From positions 23,401-87,400 of IMG/VR virus record IMGVR_UViG_3300018080_000149: 64,000 nucleotides of DNA. One strand, 5' to 3'. This DNA comes from a virus. Each line of letters starts with the position of its first letter. Position 1 is the stretch's first letter. A program made the translations under genes and the position numbers. This document shows, one piece after another, positions 42,823 to 51,300 of this stretch. The notes below the pieces were generated by a model. The model had not been told where the DNA came from, did not search any database, and worked only from the letters and a program-made list of their open reading frames with translations.

Positions 42823-43193
42823 CAGGGCCACTCAACTTCGACGCTGTTGTTTACACCCTCCCACAAATACACACGCATCCAATATATCTCGTTATCCAGC
42901 GAGTTAGCTTTGTGGACAAGTGTGTCCAAGATGTGTATTGCGATAGTTTCAGCGGTTGGCGGCGCTATGATCTCATTCAGATTACAATGGTCAAGCGCCT
43001 GATATGCGGCCTTGATGTCACCGAAATCCATGACCACGCCCAAAGGACCAATATCGCCTCCCACACGAACCTTCACGCGATACGTATGCCCATGTAAGGC
43101 TTCGCACTTACCGAACCCAGGGAGCCTATGTGAGGCGTCAAAGTGCCCGTTATGTTCCAAAGTTGCCATGGGTTTATGTTCCAAAGTTACCAT
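42822..43193 (-). CDS. queD: 6-carboxytetrahydropterin synthase
   Basis: 123 residues. The first ATG at 43193 has GAGGA five bases upstream; a second ATG 24 bases later follows a tandem copy of the same sequence. Zinc and catalytic residues are clear: FDASH (His22), C30-x3-H34GH36, DFGDIK, LDHCNLNE, PTAETIA. QueD converts dihydroneopterin triphosphate to carboxytetrahydropterin, the QueE substrate. Confidence 0.93.
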   Translation of the reverse strand: MVTLEHKPMATLEHNGHFDASHRLPGFGKCEALHGHTYRVKVRVGGDIGPLGVVMDFGDIKAAYQALDHCNLNEIIAPPTAETIAIHILDTLVHKANSLDNEIYWMRVYLWEGVNNSVEVEWP

Positions 43194-43200
43194 GAGTTCC

Positions 43201-43569
43201 TCACACAAAGAGGTGGACTTCTGTAACTACCTTGACGCTAGACAAAGCAATAACAGCCGCCTCAAATATGATGAGCGATCTGAGTATGATCGCTCGCTCC
43301 CATGGTGAGCCCGCTCTGATTTGCGCTATTGTTACAGCGTCAGCCGAACACAGACCGGCTGTAATGAGAAGGCCCCAGCCTACCCAACCACAACCTGTAT
43401 GCGCTGAAATACCACCTATAATAGCCAGAACTGGTAGCGGTAGGAGTCGCCCCATACCAACAAGGTCTGTTGCTGGCTTGTTACGGCCTCGCCACCGTAG
43501 GGCGAGGTCTAGGGACAGGAGCCCCAGGACCACAGCCGCTACAATGACAGTTACTTGCTCTGTACTCAT
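43201..43569 (-). CDS. Multi-pass membrane protein
   Basis: 122 residues with three to four hydrophobic helices (VTVIVAAVVLGLLSLDLAL, LPLPVLAIIGGISA, GWGLLITAGLCS, AIILRSLIIFEAAVIAL). No family recognised. It lies immediately upstream of queD, and a role in transport or superinfection exclusion is open. Confidence 0.55.
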   Translation of the reverse strand: MSTEQVTVIVAAVVLGLLSLDLALRWRGRNKPATDLVGMGRLLPLPVLAIIGGISAHTGCGWVGWGLLITAGLCSADAVTIAQIRAGSPWERAIILRSLIIFEAAVIALSSVKVVTEVHLFV

Positions 43570-43916
43570 CCCTGGTCCTTCACTATGGACGGAGCGCTCA
43601 ACTGGCGATTGATCTCTTTACGAGCCATATCGCGAATGAGAGTTGCCCAATGTGTGTTGGCGTAGTCACGGAGTCTTGGATGGATCATGGCCATCGTTGT
43701 CTCTGGTACTTCTCTGTGTTGCATGATCGCCGAAGGACCACCCATAGCCAACAAGCTATTGAACAAGCGCTCTGTGACCTCACGGACCACGGCCTCAGAA
43801 CGAACACGAATCTGCAACATCTCTTTAGCTTCCGTCTGACGTCGCTTCCGTGTATCCTTCTTCGTCTGTACCCGCTTTCTTTTGCGACGATTTCTGTCGC
43901 GTGTATCAGCGGACAT
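43566..43916 (-). CDS. Basic helical protein
   Basis: 116 residues, N-terminus extremely basic (DRNRRKRKRVQTKKDTRKRR) then helical. Probably binds nucleic acid. It is coupled to the membrane protein by overlap and adjacent to the resolvase gene. Function unknown. Confidence 0.5.
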   Translation of the reverse strand: MSADTRDRNRRKRKRVQTKKDTRKRRQTEAKEMLQIRVRSEAVVREVTERLFNSLLAMGGPSAIMQHREVPETTMAMIHPRLRDYANTHWATLIRDMARKEINRQLSAPSIVKDQG

Positions 43917-43917
43917 G

Positions 43918-44517
43918 TTATACCTCTTTGACCTCGCCCCGACCTACAGAATAGGCTTTTATTTTGCCCATCATCCATTTCGGAGCTTCACCGAGACTCA
44001 CAACCTCGCCTACCTTGGCAAGAGCGAAAGCCTCATAGAGGTCTTGTGAACCGAAGTCGGGAATATCATCCTTGAACCACTTACGTAGGATGCCCTCGAT
44101 AACCGGGAGCTTCCCAGCGTTCCCCTTACCTGTGACGTACTTTTTCAACACCATTGGCGGTGCCACAATCACTCGCGCGAATCGGAGCGCCACCACGGCG
44201 TCGTAAATGGCTTGGTGTAGGAAACCAACCTGTAGGCGCTTATGCCCAACCATAGCTGGCCCCTCTATCGTCACCACAGGCCCGTTGATTATCTGACCAG
44301 CCACACGAACAGGCTTGACAATAGGAATAATTGCCACAAGCCACGCGTACAGAGCTTTACGAAGCTCTCGACAACGAAGGTAGTCAGACATGACAAAACT
44401 TGCGTCGAGATCTCCAGCCGGAAAGGTCAGCTTTTCTACAGCGATATCCCCTCTATCGGTTATTGCGGCCAAACCCAAGTTGTTCACGCCTGGGTCAATA
44501 CCAATCAGAGTTGGCAT
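43918..44517 (-). CDS. RuvC-like Holliday junction resolvase
   Basis: 199 residues from the ATG with TGGAG 8 bases upstream. LIGIDPGVNNLG (residues 4-15, Asp8), VTIEGPAMVG with the second acid, and a late QDLYEAFALA with Asp/Glu follow the RuvC/RNase H catalytic layout. It would cut branched DNA before packaging, fitting the recombination genes upstream. Confidence 0.8.
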   Translation of the reverse strand: MPTLIGIDPGVNNLGLAAITDRGDIAVEKLTFPAGDLDASFVMSDYLRCRELRKALYAWLVAIIPIVKPVRVAGQIINGPVVTIEGPAMVGHKRLQVGFLHQAIYDAVVALRFARVIVAPPMVLKKYVTGKGNAGKLPVIEGILRKWFKDDIPDFGSQDLYEAFALAKVGEVVSLGEAPKWMMGKIKAYSVGRGEVKEV

Positions 44518-44547
44518 TGAATTCATCTCCAGACCCCCAATTGGGGA

Positions 44548-44961
44548 TCAGATGTCAGCAAAACCCAACATCAGCGAGAACGTAACCTCGCTACTACTGT
44601 CTGGGTTACTAAAGTACAGTGCGTCCGCGCTAGTCCACAGTACGAACTGTCCTTCCTGGTCTGACCCAATCCCTGGCTTGATCAGAATCGGATCATTTGC
44701 GGCATTGTCGAAATGAACCTGAACACCGTTCAGGTTTGTAACGTGCATAACCGAAATGAAGCGTAGCTTTACCGCCCCCGGAGGGAAGGCGATCTCAGTG
44801 CCCGAGGCGCTGGCGGGTAGAGCTACATCATAGGGCGCGATAACCTGTGTAAGGTTATCGTTGTCTTGCTCCTCATCGAAGCCACCCCTGTCGTGTTCCC
44901 CCGCCAGGTCTTCCCACACACGAATCGTGAGTTCGGTATGGAGTCTGCGTTGTGTCGTCAT
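44548..44961 (-). CDS. Beta-rich hypothetical structural protein
   Basis: 137 residues. Strands dominate (LTQVIAPYDVALPASASG, VKLRFISVMHVTNLNGVQVHF, GQFVLWTSADALYFSNP), resembling small phage jelly-roll or decoration proteins. Overlaps the upstream gp46-like start by ATGA. No family recognised. Confidence 0.5.
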   Translation of the reverse strand: MTTQRRLHTELTIRVWEDLAGEHDRGGFDEEQDNDNLTQVIAPYDVALPASASGTEIAFPPGAVKLRFISVMHVTNLNGVQVHFDNAANDPILIKPGIGSDQEGQFVLWTSADALYFSNPDSSSEVTFSLMLGFADI

Positions 44962-46589
44962 CCGACTATTCCTCCCTTGACCCGTCCGCGTGACACCTTG
45001 TGGGTAATTGCGGCGGGGAAAAGCTCTCTGGTACTGTCATCGTGAGAAAAGACGAGGACTGAATCACCTCGCCCCTCTGACCGTATAAACGAAGCGAGAC
45101 GTTCTTTATTGCCCCCATCGACGGCGTCTGTGACATCATCATAAATGAGGGGGAGTCGGGCGGCTCCAGTTGTAGCTGTGGGTATCGACGCAAGAGCTTT
45201 GAGAAGACTAAAGTCGATGAGGCTTCTCTCCCCCTCCGAGAGTCCGCGATATGAAATCTCCTGGCCGTCTCGCAGTTGAATTCTGAGAGAGACAGTCTCA
45301 AGAGCTTCAGAAGGCCGCACCTCGACGTACACCGGCTCTCGGTAAACCTCCCCACACACTTTAGTCGCGACACCGCTCAACACCTTGAATGCTTCCTGTA
45401 GAAGGGCCACACGGGCTCCGCGAGGCCCATACACACGAGCCAAGTCAGACAACCGCCGAACCCTGGTCTCCAATGTCAGTATGCGGGATCTAATCTTATT
45501 CAGATCACGGCGAGCGTGGTCCCTCTTGGCTATTGTTGTTGTACGCTGATGCTTGTAGTAACGCTTGGCACGCTTCCATTCCCCAAGGTCTTCGCGGTAC
45601 CTTTGAACTACGTACTCAGCTCTTTGCCTGGTAGACTTGAACTCTTCGTAGTGGTGAAGCGCCTGGTCATAGTCAGCTTCAGACTGTAACAGCTTGCTAC
45701 GTTCACGCTCTACACGCTTGGCGAGTTTTTCCTTCTTGACCTTCAGCTCGTCGACCTTACCCATCAGGTCGACAACCGTATGCTTATGACGCTTTGTGTT
45801 TGTACTAGCGCCACACTCAGGACACTTCCCCTGAAGTACGAGACCGTTGGCTTCGTCTCTAGCCCTACGCACATTACGTAGCCGCTCGCCAGTCCTCTCA
45901 AATCGTCTCCTAGCCTTATCGCAAGATGAGGTGTCTGGTCGACTAGGACGATCTGGAGTCGGCTTTTCGAGGTACTTACGCGCAGCCTTTACGGCTTTGC
46001 TGAGTTTGGGCTTGGTCGGGGGTCGTAGGACTCGAAGCTCTCCCTCATAGGCCGCGAGTTCCGCTTGAAACCTTGCGAGCTTTTGTGTCTCCGTCAAGAG
46101 TCTGTCTTTGGTGACCCGGAGTTCTGATCTGACTTGTTTGTGCCAAGTATCAAACTGGCTGGCCCCCAGTAGAAATTCGATGAGCCCTTTTCGCTCAGAA
46201 TCAGTCGCGTTCGAGAACTTGACAAGCAAAGAGCGGTGAAAAACTCTTGTCGCGAGATACAGTCGAGCCGACCCAAAGGTTTGCTCGACTGTGACGTTGT
46301 TGTCGCGGGTCTTTCCCTCTCCGTCTATTGTAAGGGTGGTCCCTGACTTTGTTCTGCGTCTTTCGTAGACGACACCATCGACCTCCATCCTAACCACAGT
46401 ACCGGGTATGGCCGGAGACCAACCCCTACGGCTAGTGCGGATATTCTCCGACCAGAGACACCATACTATAGCCTCCCCAATCATCGACTTGCCCGAGCCA
46501 TTGGGGCCAGTAAACAGCCCGACGCCGGTTTCCGGTAGCTCTATGTTCGTCGCCTCATGGTTACCGAAGTTAGTGAGTGCGAGCTTCAT
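44958..46589 (-). CDS. Recombination ATPase, gp46/SbcC-like
   Basis: 543 residues. Walker A GPNGSGKS (28-35), two long coiled coils around a zinc hook CPEC (Cys256, 259), signature LSEGERS (about 455) and Walker B LPLIYDDVTD (about 485-494), with Asp-Asp in place of Asp-Glu. Together with the adjacent nuclease it forms an SbcCD/Mre11-Rad50-type complex that processes DNA ends for recombination and host DNA breakdown. Confidence 0.9.
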   Translation of the reverse strand: MKLALTNFGNHEATNIELPETGVGLFTGPNGSGKSMIGEAIVWCLWSENIRTSRRGWSPAIPGTVVRMEVDGVVYERRRTKSGTTLTIDGEGKTRDNNVTVEQTFGSARLYLATRVFHRSLLVKFSNATDSERKGLIEFLLGASQFDTWHKQVRSELRVTKDRLLTETQKLARFQAELAAYEGELRVLRPPTKPKLSKAVKAARKYLEKPTPDRPSRPDTSSCDKARRRFERTGERLRNVRRARDEANGLVLQGKCPECGASTNTKRHKHTVVDLMGKVDELKVKKEKLAKRVERERSKLLQSEADYDQALHHYEEFKSTRQRAEYVVQRYREDLGEWKRAKRYYKHQRTTTIAKRDHARRDLNKIRSRILTLETRVRRLSDLARVYGPRGARVALLQEAFKVLSGVATKVCGEVYREPVYVEVRPSEALETVSLRIQLRDGQEISYRGLSEGERSLIDFSLLKALASIPTATTGAARLPLIYDDVTDAVDGGNKERLASFIRSEGRGDSVLVFSHDDSTRELFPAAITHKVSRGRVKGGIVG

Positions 46590-47836
46590 CGTCGCCTCTC
46601 TAGCTCCAGACTAACAGGGAGTGGAGGGGCCGTGACAGAGGCCACCACAGGGTCGCCATGGGTTCTGCTCAGAGCCTCTTCAAGTAGGCCAAACGCTGGC
46701 CCCTCTAGCTCCCCTTTCCATCGAAGCGTCTTACAGTGGTACGCGATAGCGTGCTGCGGGGATAAACCCATAGGACCTATCTGTTCGTCCTTATACCTCT
46801 GGCTCGGCTTATGGTAGTTCGCAATAGTAACAGCGCCACCTACTATGTCATCAACGGACTTAGGGTTCTGAACGACCTTTGTTCTGATCGGAAACGGATC
46901 AATCTTTTGCTTTAGGACAAACCAACAGCGACGGAGGGTGTCAAGGTCGACGCCCTCAGTCCATGGCTTCTGTAACTGCCCACAAGACACGACGTATCGA
47001 ACGCCCGACACAGCCCCTATGTGGTGTGTAGCTTCAACAGGCCCTTCTGCGGTACCCCAGAGTTCTAGAACACTACCAAAGCGTGCTCCATTCTCACCGA
47101 AGTTCCTGGGGCTCAACGAGCCCACCTGAAACACTGTGAGGTTCTTCAACTGAAACTCTGCGGCGTTGTGGTAGTGACCACAGGCCACCACCTCGATACC
47201 TGCCCCTCTAAGGAGCTTTTCCAAGTCGCTAATGTGCAAGCTGAGAGGATCAGCTTCCTCCCAGCTTGGAGCCCCGTCACTGTAAACGCCGAAGTGCCCC
47301 ACCAAAACCCTTGGGGGGTTACCAGGCCACGCGTCAAGGCTTTTCGTCGCCGCCTTGATACTGTCCACAGCGGACATACCACAAACATACGGGGCAAACA
47401 GGACAGAAGTAGATGGTAACATATTCGACATGTCGTCAATGTGACCAACAACACCTGGCCCCGTAACTTTGTGAACGTATATATCCGGCAAGTAGTCCAA
47501 AGCGTTACCACTATGTACGTCAACATCGTGATTACCCGACATGACGTACATGTGATAGCCACTAGCCGAATACTGCTCGAAAAGCGCTTGAAGTTCGCCA
47601 ACAACCCGGGGCGAGATGACACGCCTGTCGAAGAAATCACCTGCGACAATTACTGTACGACAGTGGTTCTCCTCCATCCAGTAGAAAACCTCGCGAAACG
47701 TAGCCAACATGCGGTCAGCTACAACACCCTGTTCCCACACCTGACCTACAGATACACCGCGAGGCCCAAGGTGAACGTCAGCTATGATTGCGAGTCTACC
47801 GCTAGTCGTCTTCGATCCAGCCTTCGGCGAACTCAT
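46586..47836 (-). CDS. Recombination nuclease, gp47/SbcD-like
   Basis: 416 residues from the internal ATG; the longer frame runs inside the RecA gene. The five metallophosphoesterase motifs are all visible: DVHLG, GDFFDR, GNHD, GHFG, GHYH. It is the Mre11/SbcD partner of the ATPase encoded after it (4-base overlap). Confidence 0.9.
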   Translation of the reverse strand: MSSPKAGSKTTSGRLAIIADVHLGPRGVSVGQVWEQGVVADRMLATFREVFYWMEENHCRTVIVAGDFFDRRVISPRVVGELQALFEQYSASGYHMYVMSGNHDVDVHSGNALDYLPDIYVHKVTGPGVVGHIDDMSNMLPSTSVLFAPYVCGMSAVDSIKAATKSLDAWPGNPPRVLVGHFGVYSDGAPSWEEADPLSLHISDLEKLLRGAGIEVVACGHYHNAAEFQLKNLTVFQVGSLSPRNFGENGARFGSVLELWGTAEGPVEATHHIGAVSGVRYVVSCGQLQKPWTEGVDLDTLRRCWFVLKQKIDPFPIRTKVVQNPKSVDDIVGGAVTIANYHKPSQRYKDEQIGPMGLSPQHAIAYHCKTLRWKGELEGPAFGLLEEALSRTHGDPVVASVTAPPLPVSLELERRR

Positions 47837-48905
47837 CTTCTTCTGCTTCTGTTTCGTCAAGATCTTCACTGTCGTCGTCCTCCCCAGTGTACTCCTCATC
47901 CATCCAAGGCCAAAGCTTTTGCTCCATCTCAGAGATAAAGTCGTCATCCATGTCTTGGGGGAGGACACCCTTTGTACCCCTTGGAGCGCCCTTCAGTTTG
48001 TATCTGCCTCTTGTTTTCGAGACAATACCCTCGGCCTCCGCGTTTAGGAGCGAGGACAGGTCCGACTTGTAGCCGTCCCTAAAGCTGAGGTACAAATGCG
48101 ATCTCTGGAACGGTGGATGAAAGGCGTTCGCGATAGTCTCGCCATACACCACTTGTCCGACCTTACGCTTCCCGACCTTGAGTTTTTTGCCCGCTTTCAG
48201 AATCAACCTAATACGGGCTGTGTATTTCAAGCCCCCACCACCAGCCGTGATTTCCTTGGGAGCAAATTGTGCTCCCCAGCCAGTCACGATGTTGGCTGTG
48301 AGTTGGTTGACGACGACCATAGGAGCGCCTTGCTTGTAACACTCACCAGCCATCGTTCTACAGAACCGCCAGATCGCCTTGGCCTTAGAACCAACCATGA
48401 CAGTGTCTTGCTTTGTTGACTTATCCTTGTTTGGGTTCAACTCCGAGTCCGTCGGAGTGAGCCCCATGTCATCCCAGAAGAAAGCTAGGCCAATACCCTC
48501 TTTGGTCAACTTCTTCATGCCCTCGCGGGTCTTCTGAAGCGCCTCTTCTGAGGAGTCAACAGGTACAATGACAACGCCGTCAGGGTCCACGCCAATCCTA
48601 CGACACCGCGCTACGTCAGAAGTTACTGCCCCCTTTGGATCAATCACCAAAGGGACCAGATCTGACTCTTGAGCGGTTGCGATCATGTGGAGTACCATTG
48701 TTGTTTTGCCAGCCTTCTCTTCACCGGCTAGCTCTAGGAAGTGACCCCGTGGATAACCCCCAATCCCGAAGAGACCAAAATCCACGGCGGTAATGCCCGT
48801 TGGTATCGCGTCGTCCCCAGCGTCCCCAACGTCACTCATAAGGTAGGTGACGTCTGCCTTGAAAACCTTGTTCAGAACGCTACGGACCTTGTCCGCGTCA
48901 GCCAC
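47802..48905 (-). CDS. RecA/UvsX-like recombinase
   Basis: 367 residues from a GTG with AGGAGG upstream. P-loop GEEKAGKTT (61-69), IDPKGAVTSDVARCRRIGVD, VVVNQLTANIV and the loop-2 zone EITAGGGGLKYTARIRL follow RecA. The C-terminal 40 residues are highly acidic, as in UvsX and RecA. It catalyses strand exchange and recombination-dependent replication. Confidence 0.9.
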   Translation of the reverse strand: MADADKVRSVLNKVFKADVTYLMSDVGDAGDDAIPTGITAVDFGLFGIGGYPRGHFLELAGEEKAGKTTMVLHMIATAQESDLVPLVIDPKGAVTSDVARCRRIGVDPDGVVIVPVDSSEEALQKTREGMKKLTKEGIGLAFFWDDMGLTPTDSELNPNKDKSTKQDTVMVGSKAKAIWRFCRTMAGECYKQGAPMVVVNQLTANIVTGWGAQFAPKEITAGGGGLKYTARIRLILKAGKKLKVGKRKVGQVVYGETIANAFHPPFQRSHLYLSFRDGYKSDLSSLLNAEAEGIVSKTRGRYKLKGAPRGTKGVLPQDMDDDFISEMEQKLWPWMDEEYTGEDDDSEDLDETEAEEDEFAEGWIEDD

Positions 48906-48916
48906 TAGAACCTCCT

Positions 48917-48931
48917 GATCTAAATCTGATC
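48917..48931. repeat. GATC palindrome between methylase stop and recA
   Basis: Minus-strand GATCAGATTTAGATC contains the TAG stop of the methyltransferase gene and lies just before the AGGAGG of the RecA gene. Confidence 0.65.
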
Positions 48932-49441
48932 ACCCATTGCGTCCCATCCGTCACGCTCACACCTAGCGAAGAACTCGACACGCGGGCCTGGTGAGGCCCT
49001 CTCAACTAGCTCATAGAACTCGTCAGGCTTCTGTGAGTGCTTTGTACGGGGCGCGTCTACCCGCGTGGGTAGGCTGTTCTCCATTGTCGCCATGTAGGTT
49101 CCACGGACGCCAAAGAGACACAACTCGTGCTGACCTCTGAAGTACCGACCAATACCAAAGCGATCCTTGACCCATACGATATTGGTCTTGTACGTGAACC
49201 CCAGGGCTTGCATAACAACCAGCCCCGACTGGAGAAAGTTGTTAGTCACCCAGAGGTACAAGTGAGCTTGCTTATCTGGACGCCACACGTCGTCAGTCAC
49301 CATCACGCGAATGATCTCGTCAACCGACAGTAACTTATAGTGCCTGTCAGCTCCTCGTTTGTACTTAGCGCCGCCCCCACGTTCTTTCCACGGAGGGTCA
49401 GCGACAATGGTTTTGTAACGCTTGCGTAGCTTTACTCTCAT
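48920..49441 (-). CDS. MT-A70 family adenine methyltransferase
   Basis: 173 residues from the ATG after GGGGTTCAT. ADPPW (residues 14-18) is the catalytic motif of MT-A70/N6-adenine methylases. HLYLWVTNNFL and NIVWVKDRFGIGRYFRGQHELCLFG match the SAM-fold core, and KHSQKPDEFYELVE the C-terminal part. It probably methylates adenine in phage DNA, though an RNA target cannot be excluded. Its leader has a terminator-like hairpin (49455-49477) and a long inverted repeat. Confidence 0.85.
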   Translation of the reverse strand: MRVKLRKRYKTIVADPPWKERGGGAKYKRGADRHYKLLSVDEIIRVMVTDDVWRPDKQAHLYLWVTNNFLQSGLVVMQALGFTYKTNIVWVKDRFGIGRYFRGQHELCLFGVRGTYMATMENSLPTRVDAPRTKHSQKPDEFYELVERASPGPRVEFFARCERDGWDAMGDQI

Positions 49442-49454
49442 ATGAACCCCGCAA

Positions 49455-49477
49455 AAAGAAAGGTGGGCCACTGGCCC
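49455..49477 (-). terminator. Terminator-like hairpin in methylase leader
   Basis: GGGCC-AGT-GGCCC on the minus strand followed by ACCTTTCTTTTT. It could end the ParB transcript. The hairpin is part of a longer alternative pairing (49465-49484 with 49619-49638). Confidence 0.6.
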
Positions 49478-49638
49478 CATAGGGCTCACAGACAAGGTAG
49501 GAGACCTACTTTGTAGGCCGGTCTTATGCTGACAGAGCCCTGTTATACGGGATATCTCAGCCCTACTGTTTTGGTCACAGAATGTCTAGAATCTCCTGCA
49601 ACTACTCACATCTATGAACCCTACGGGACCAGTGGCCC
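49465..49638 (-). promoter_or_regulatory. Structured leader with long-range inverted repeat
   Basis: A 20-base arm at 49465-49484 pairs with 49619-49638 at 18 of 20 positions, enclosing 134 bases without a gene. The first arm also holds the terminator hairpin, so the two structures exclude each other, as in attenuators and riboswitches. Confidence 0.5.
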
Positions 49639-49671
49639 AGCGCCTAGACGTGTGAAAGGAGGACTATCGTA

Positions 49672-49992
49672 TCATCGGCGCACTTTGATACGAATCTTTT
49701 TCTTCCGGCGCTTGACCTTGACTTTGAAGCTACCGCTCTTAGCCTCGGCCTTTTGCCGGTTACTTTCTCTGTGTTCCTCCATAATGAAACGTCGCGCGTT
49801 CTGAGACGCGGCGAGCCAATCGCCCTTCCTACTCTGCCACCATTTGATAGGATCATCCTCAGCTTGAGGTAGGAAAGCGTAAAGGGGACACGCCCGAGCG
49901 CGACAATCCATTCGGGTGTGCCCCCCTCTACACTCAAAACACAACGCGCTGATGGCCCGCCACAGGTCCCTTTTAGGAACCCTGACGCTCAT
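49672..49992 (-). CDS. Small zinc-type protein with basic tail
   Basis: 106 residues. CFECRGGHTRMDCRARACPLYAF gives a Cys4/His cluster at residues 18-40. The last 20 residues are alternating Lys/Arg and Val/Ile (KVKVKRRKKKIRIKVRR). Directly follows the ParB gene (TAGATG). Function unknown. Confidence 0.5.
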   Translation of the reverse strand: MSVRVPKRDLWRAISALCFECRGGHTRMDCRARACPLYAFLPQAEDDPIKWWQSRKGDWLAASQNARRFIMEEHRESNRQKAEAKSGSFKVKVKRRKKKIRIKVRR

Positions 49993-51276
49993 CTACTTCT
50001 TCTTTTTGCTCTTGGGCTTCGGGAGCTTCGGCTTGGCCTTGTTGGCCTTTTTCGCCGCACCCTTTTTCTTGGCGGGCTTGGTCTTACCCTTACCCTTCTT
50101 GGCGTTCGCGGCGGCTTTCTTCTCACGGCCCTTCTTGAGATTCTCAAGACGCTGCTGCTTCTTCTCCTCCGCTTCCGCTTCCAGCTTTCGCTCGATTTCG
50201 GCGGGGTCAATGGGGGAGTCGTTCGGGGAGTCGAGAATGCCCAGAATGAACTGGAACACCGAGGCTACAAGGCGATTCGACTTGGTGCGCTTCTCAGTGA
50301 AGTACACCTTCTCAGCGGCGAGACACGCGTCGATCAATTCCCCCACGGGACGGGTCTTGAACTTGCGATTCTTGACCTTCTTCTTCCGGTCATCCTTGCC
50401 CTGGTGTCGGGGGAGGTCTCCAGCCTTCTCACGCTCCTCCTGAACGTGCTTTCGGAGGTCCCGGACGTCGATGTCAGCGGCGAGCTTGAGAGCCTTGAGC
50501 TGGCTCTTGGACGGAAGTTGCTTGATGAGAGCCGCTTTGGAAACTGGGATCTCACCACTAGTAACCGCCTGGCTCACCTTGGGGTGAAGGTCAGACACGA
50601 TCCCGAGGAGGTCGGAGACCTTGGACTGTGAAATGCCCAACATCTTCGACACGTCCCTCTGTGACGGCTTCTTCATCTTGCCCGTCTTGGGGCTCTTGAC
50701 CTTCTCGGACATGATCGCCTTGATCGCGGTAGCCATCTCCAGCGGCTTCATGTCCTCGCGAAGGTTCTCCAGGATACCTGCGACCTTCGGGGACACGGAG
50801 TCGTCGATGATAGTGATCGGGATCAGATCAATGTCAAGTCGCCTCGACGCCTCGAACCGGCGAAAGCCTGCTCGAAGTACGTACATCGCTGGCTTGTTGT
50901 CCAGAGAGCGCTGGACCATGAGAGGCTGAAGAATCCCCTCGGACTTGATGCTTTCCATCAGGTCCAAGAACTCAGTGGCTCTCGTAGAGAACCGTCGAAC
51001 GTTCTTCTTGGGGTCCGCGAACACCGCGTTGCGATGAACGAGGAAACACCCTCGCGCCTTCTCCATCCTCATGTGCTCAACAGCCAGCTCACGACTGGAG
51101 AAAACCCGTTCCTCACCAGCCAGGATAGCCTCTTCGTTGACGCCACCTGAGAACTTGACCTTCTTGCCACTGGACTCACACACAAGAACATTGGGATTGG
51201 CTTCCTTGGAAACCTTCCCCTTCTTGGTTGACTTCTTGCTATTCTTCGTTCCCTTCTTACCGACCGTCAACTTCAT
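49993..51276 (-). CDS. ParB-family DNA-binding protein with HTH (KorB/Noc-like)
   Basis: 427 residues. Basic leader, then a ParB N-terminal domain (residues 80-165) with SIKSEGILQPLMV and box II AGFRRFEA (136-143), the CTP-binding patch of ParB. A clear HTH follows (QRDVSKMLGISQSKVSDLLG, 206-225), then a helical linker and an almost pure Lys/Ala tail (residues 370-427). ParB, Noc and KorB bind dispersed palindromes as CTP-loaded clamps. With about 40 GATC palindromes in the window, this protein is the leading candidate to bind them. Confidence 0.82.
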   Translation of the reverse strand: MKLTVGKKGTKNSKKSTKKGKVSKEANPNVLVCESSGKKVKFSGGVNEEAILAGEERVFSSRELAVEHMRMEKARGCFLVHRNAVFADPKKNVRRFSTRATEFLDLMESIKSEGILQPLMVQRSLDNKPAMYVLRAGFRRFEASRRLDIDLIPITIIDDSVSPKVAGILENLREDMKPLEMATAIKAIMSEKVKSPKTGKMKKPSQRDVSKMLGISQSKVSDLLGIVSDLHPKVSQAVTSGEIPVSKAALIKQLPSKSQLKALKLAADIDVRDLRKHVQEEREKAGDLPRHQGKDDRKKKVKNRKFKTRPVGELIDACLAAEKVYFTEKRTKSNRLVASVFQFILGILDSPNDSPIDPAEIERKLEAEAEEKKQQRLENLKKGREKKAAANAKKGKGKTKPAKKKGAAKKANKAKPKLPKPKSKKKK

Positions 51277-51300
51277 CGCGGCCCTCCTTTTTTGCTTTTC

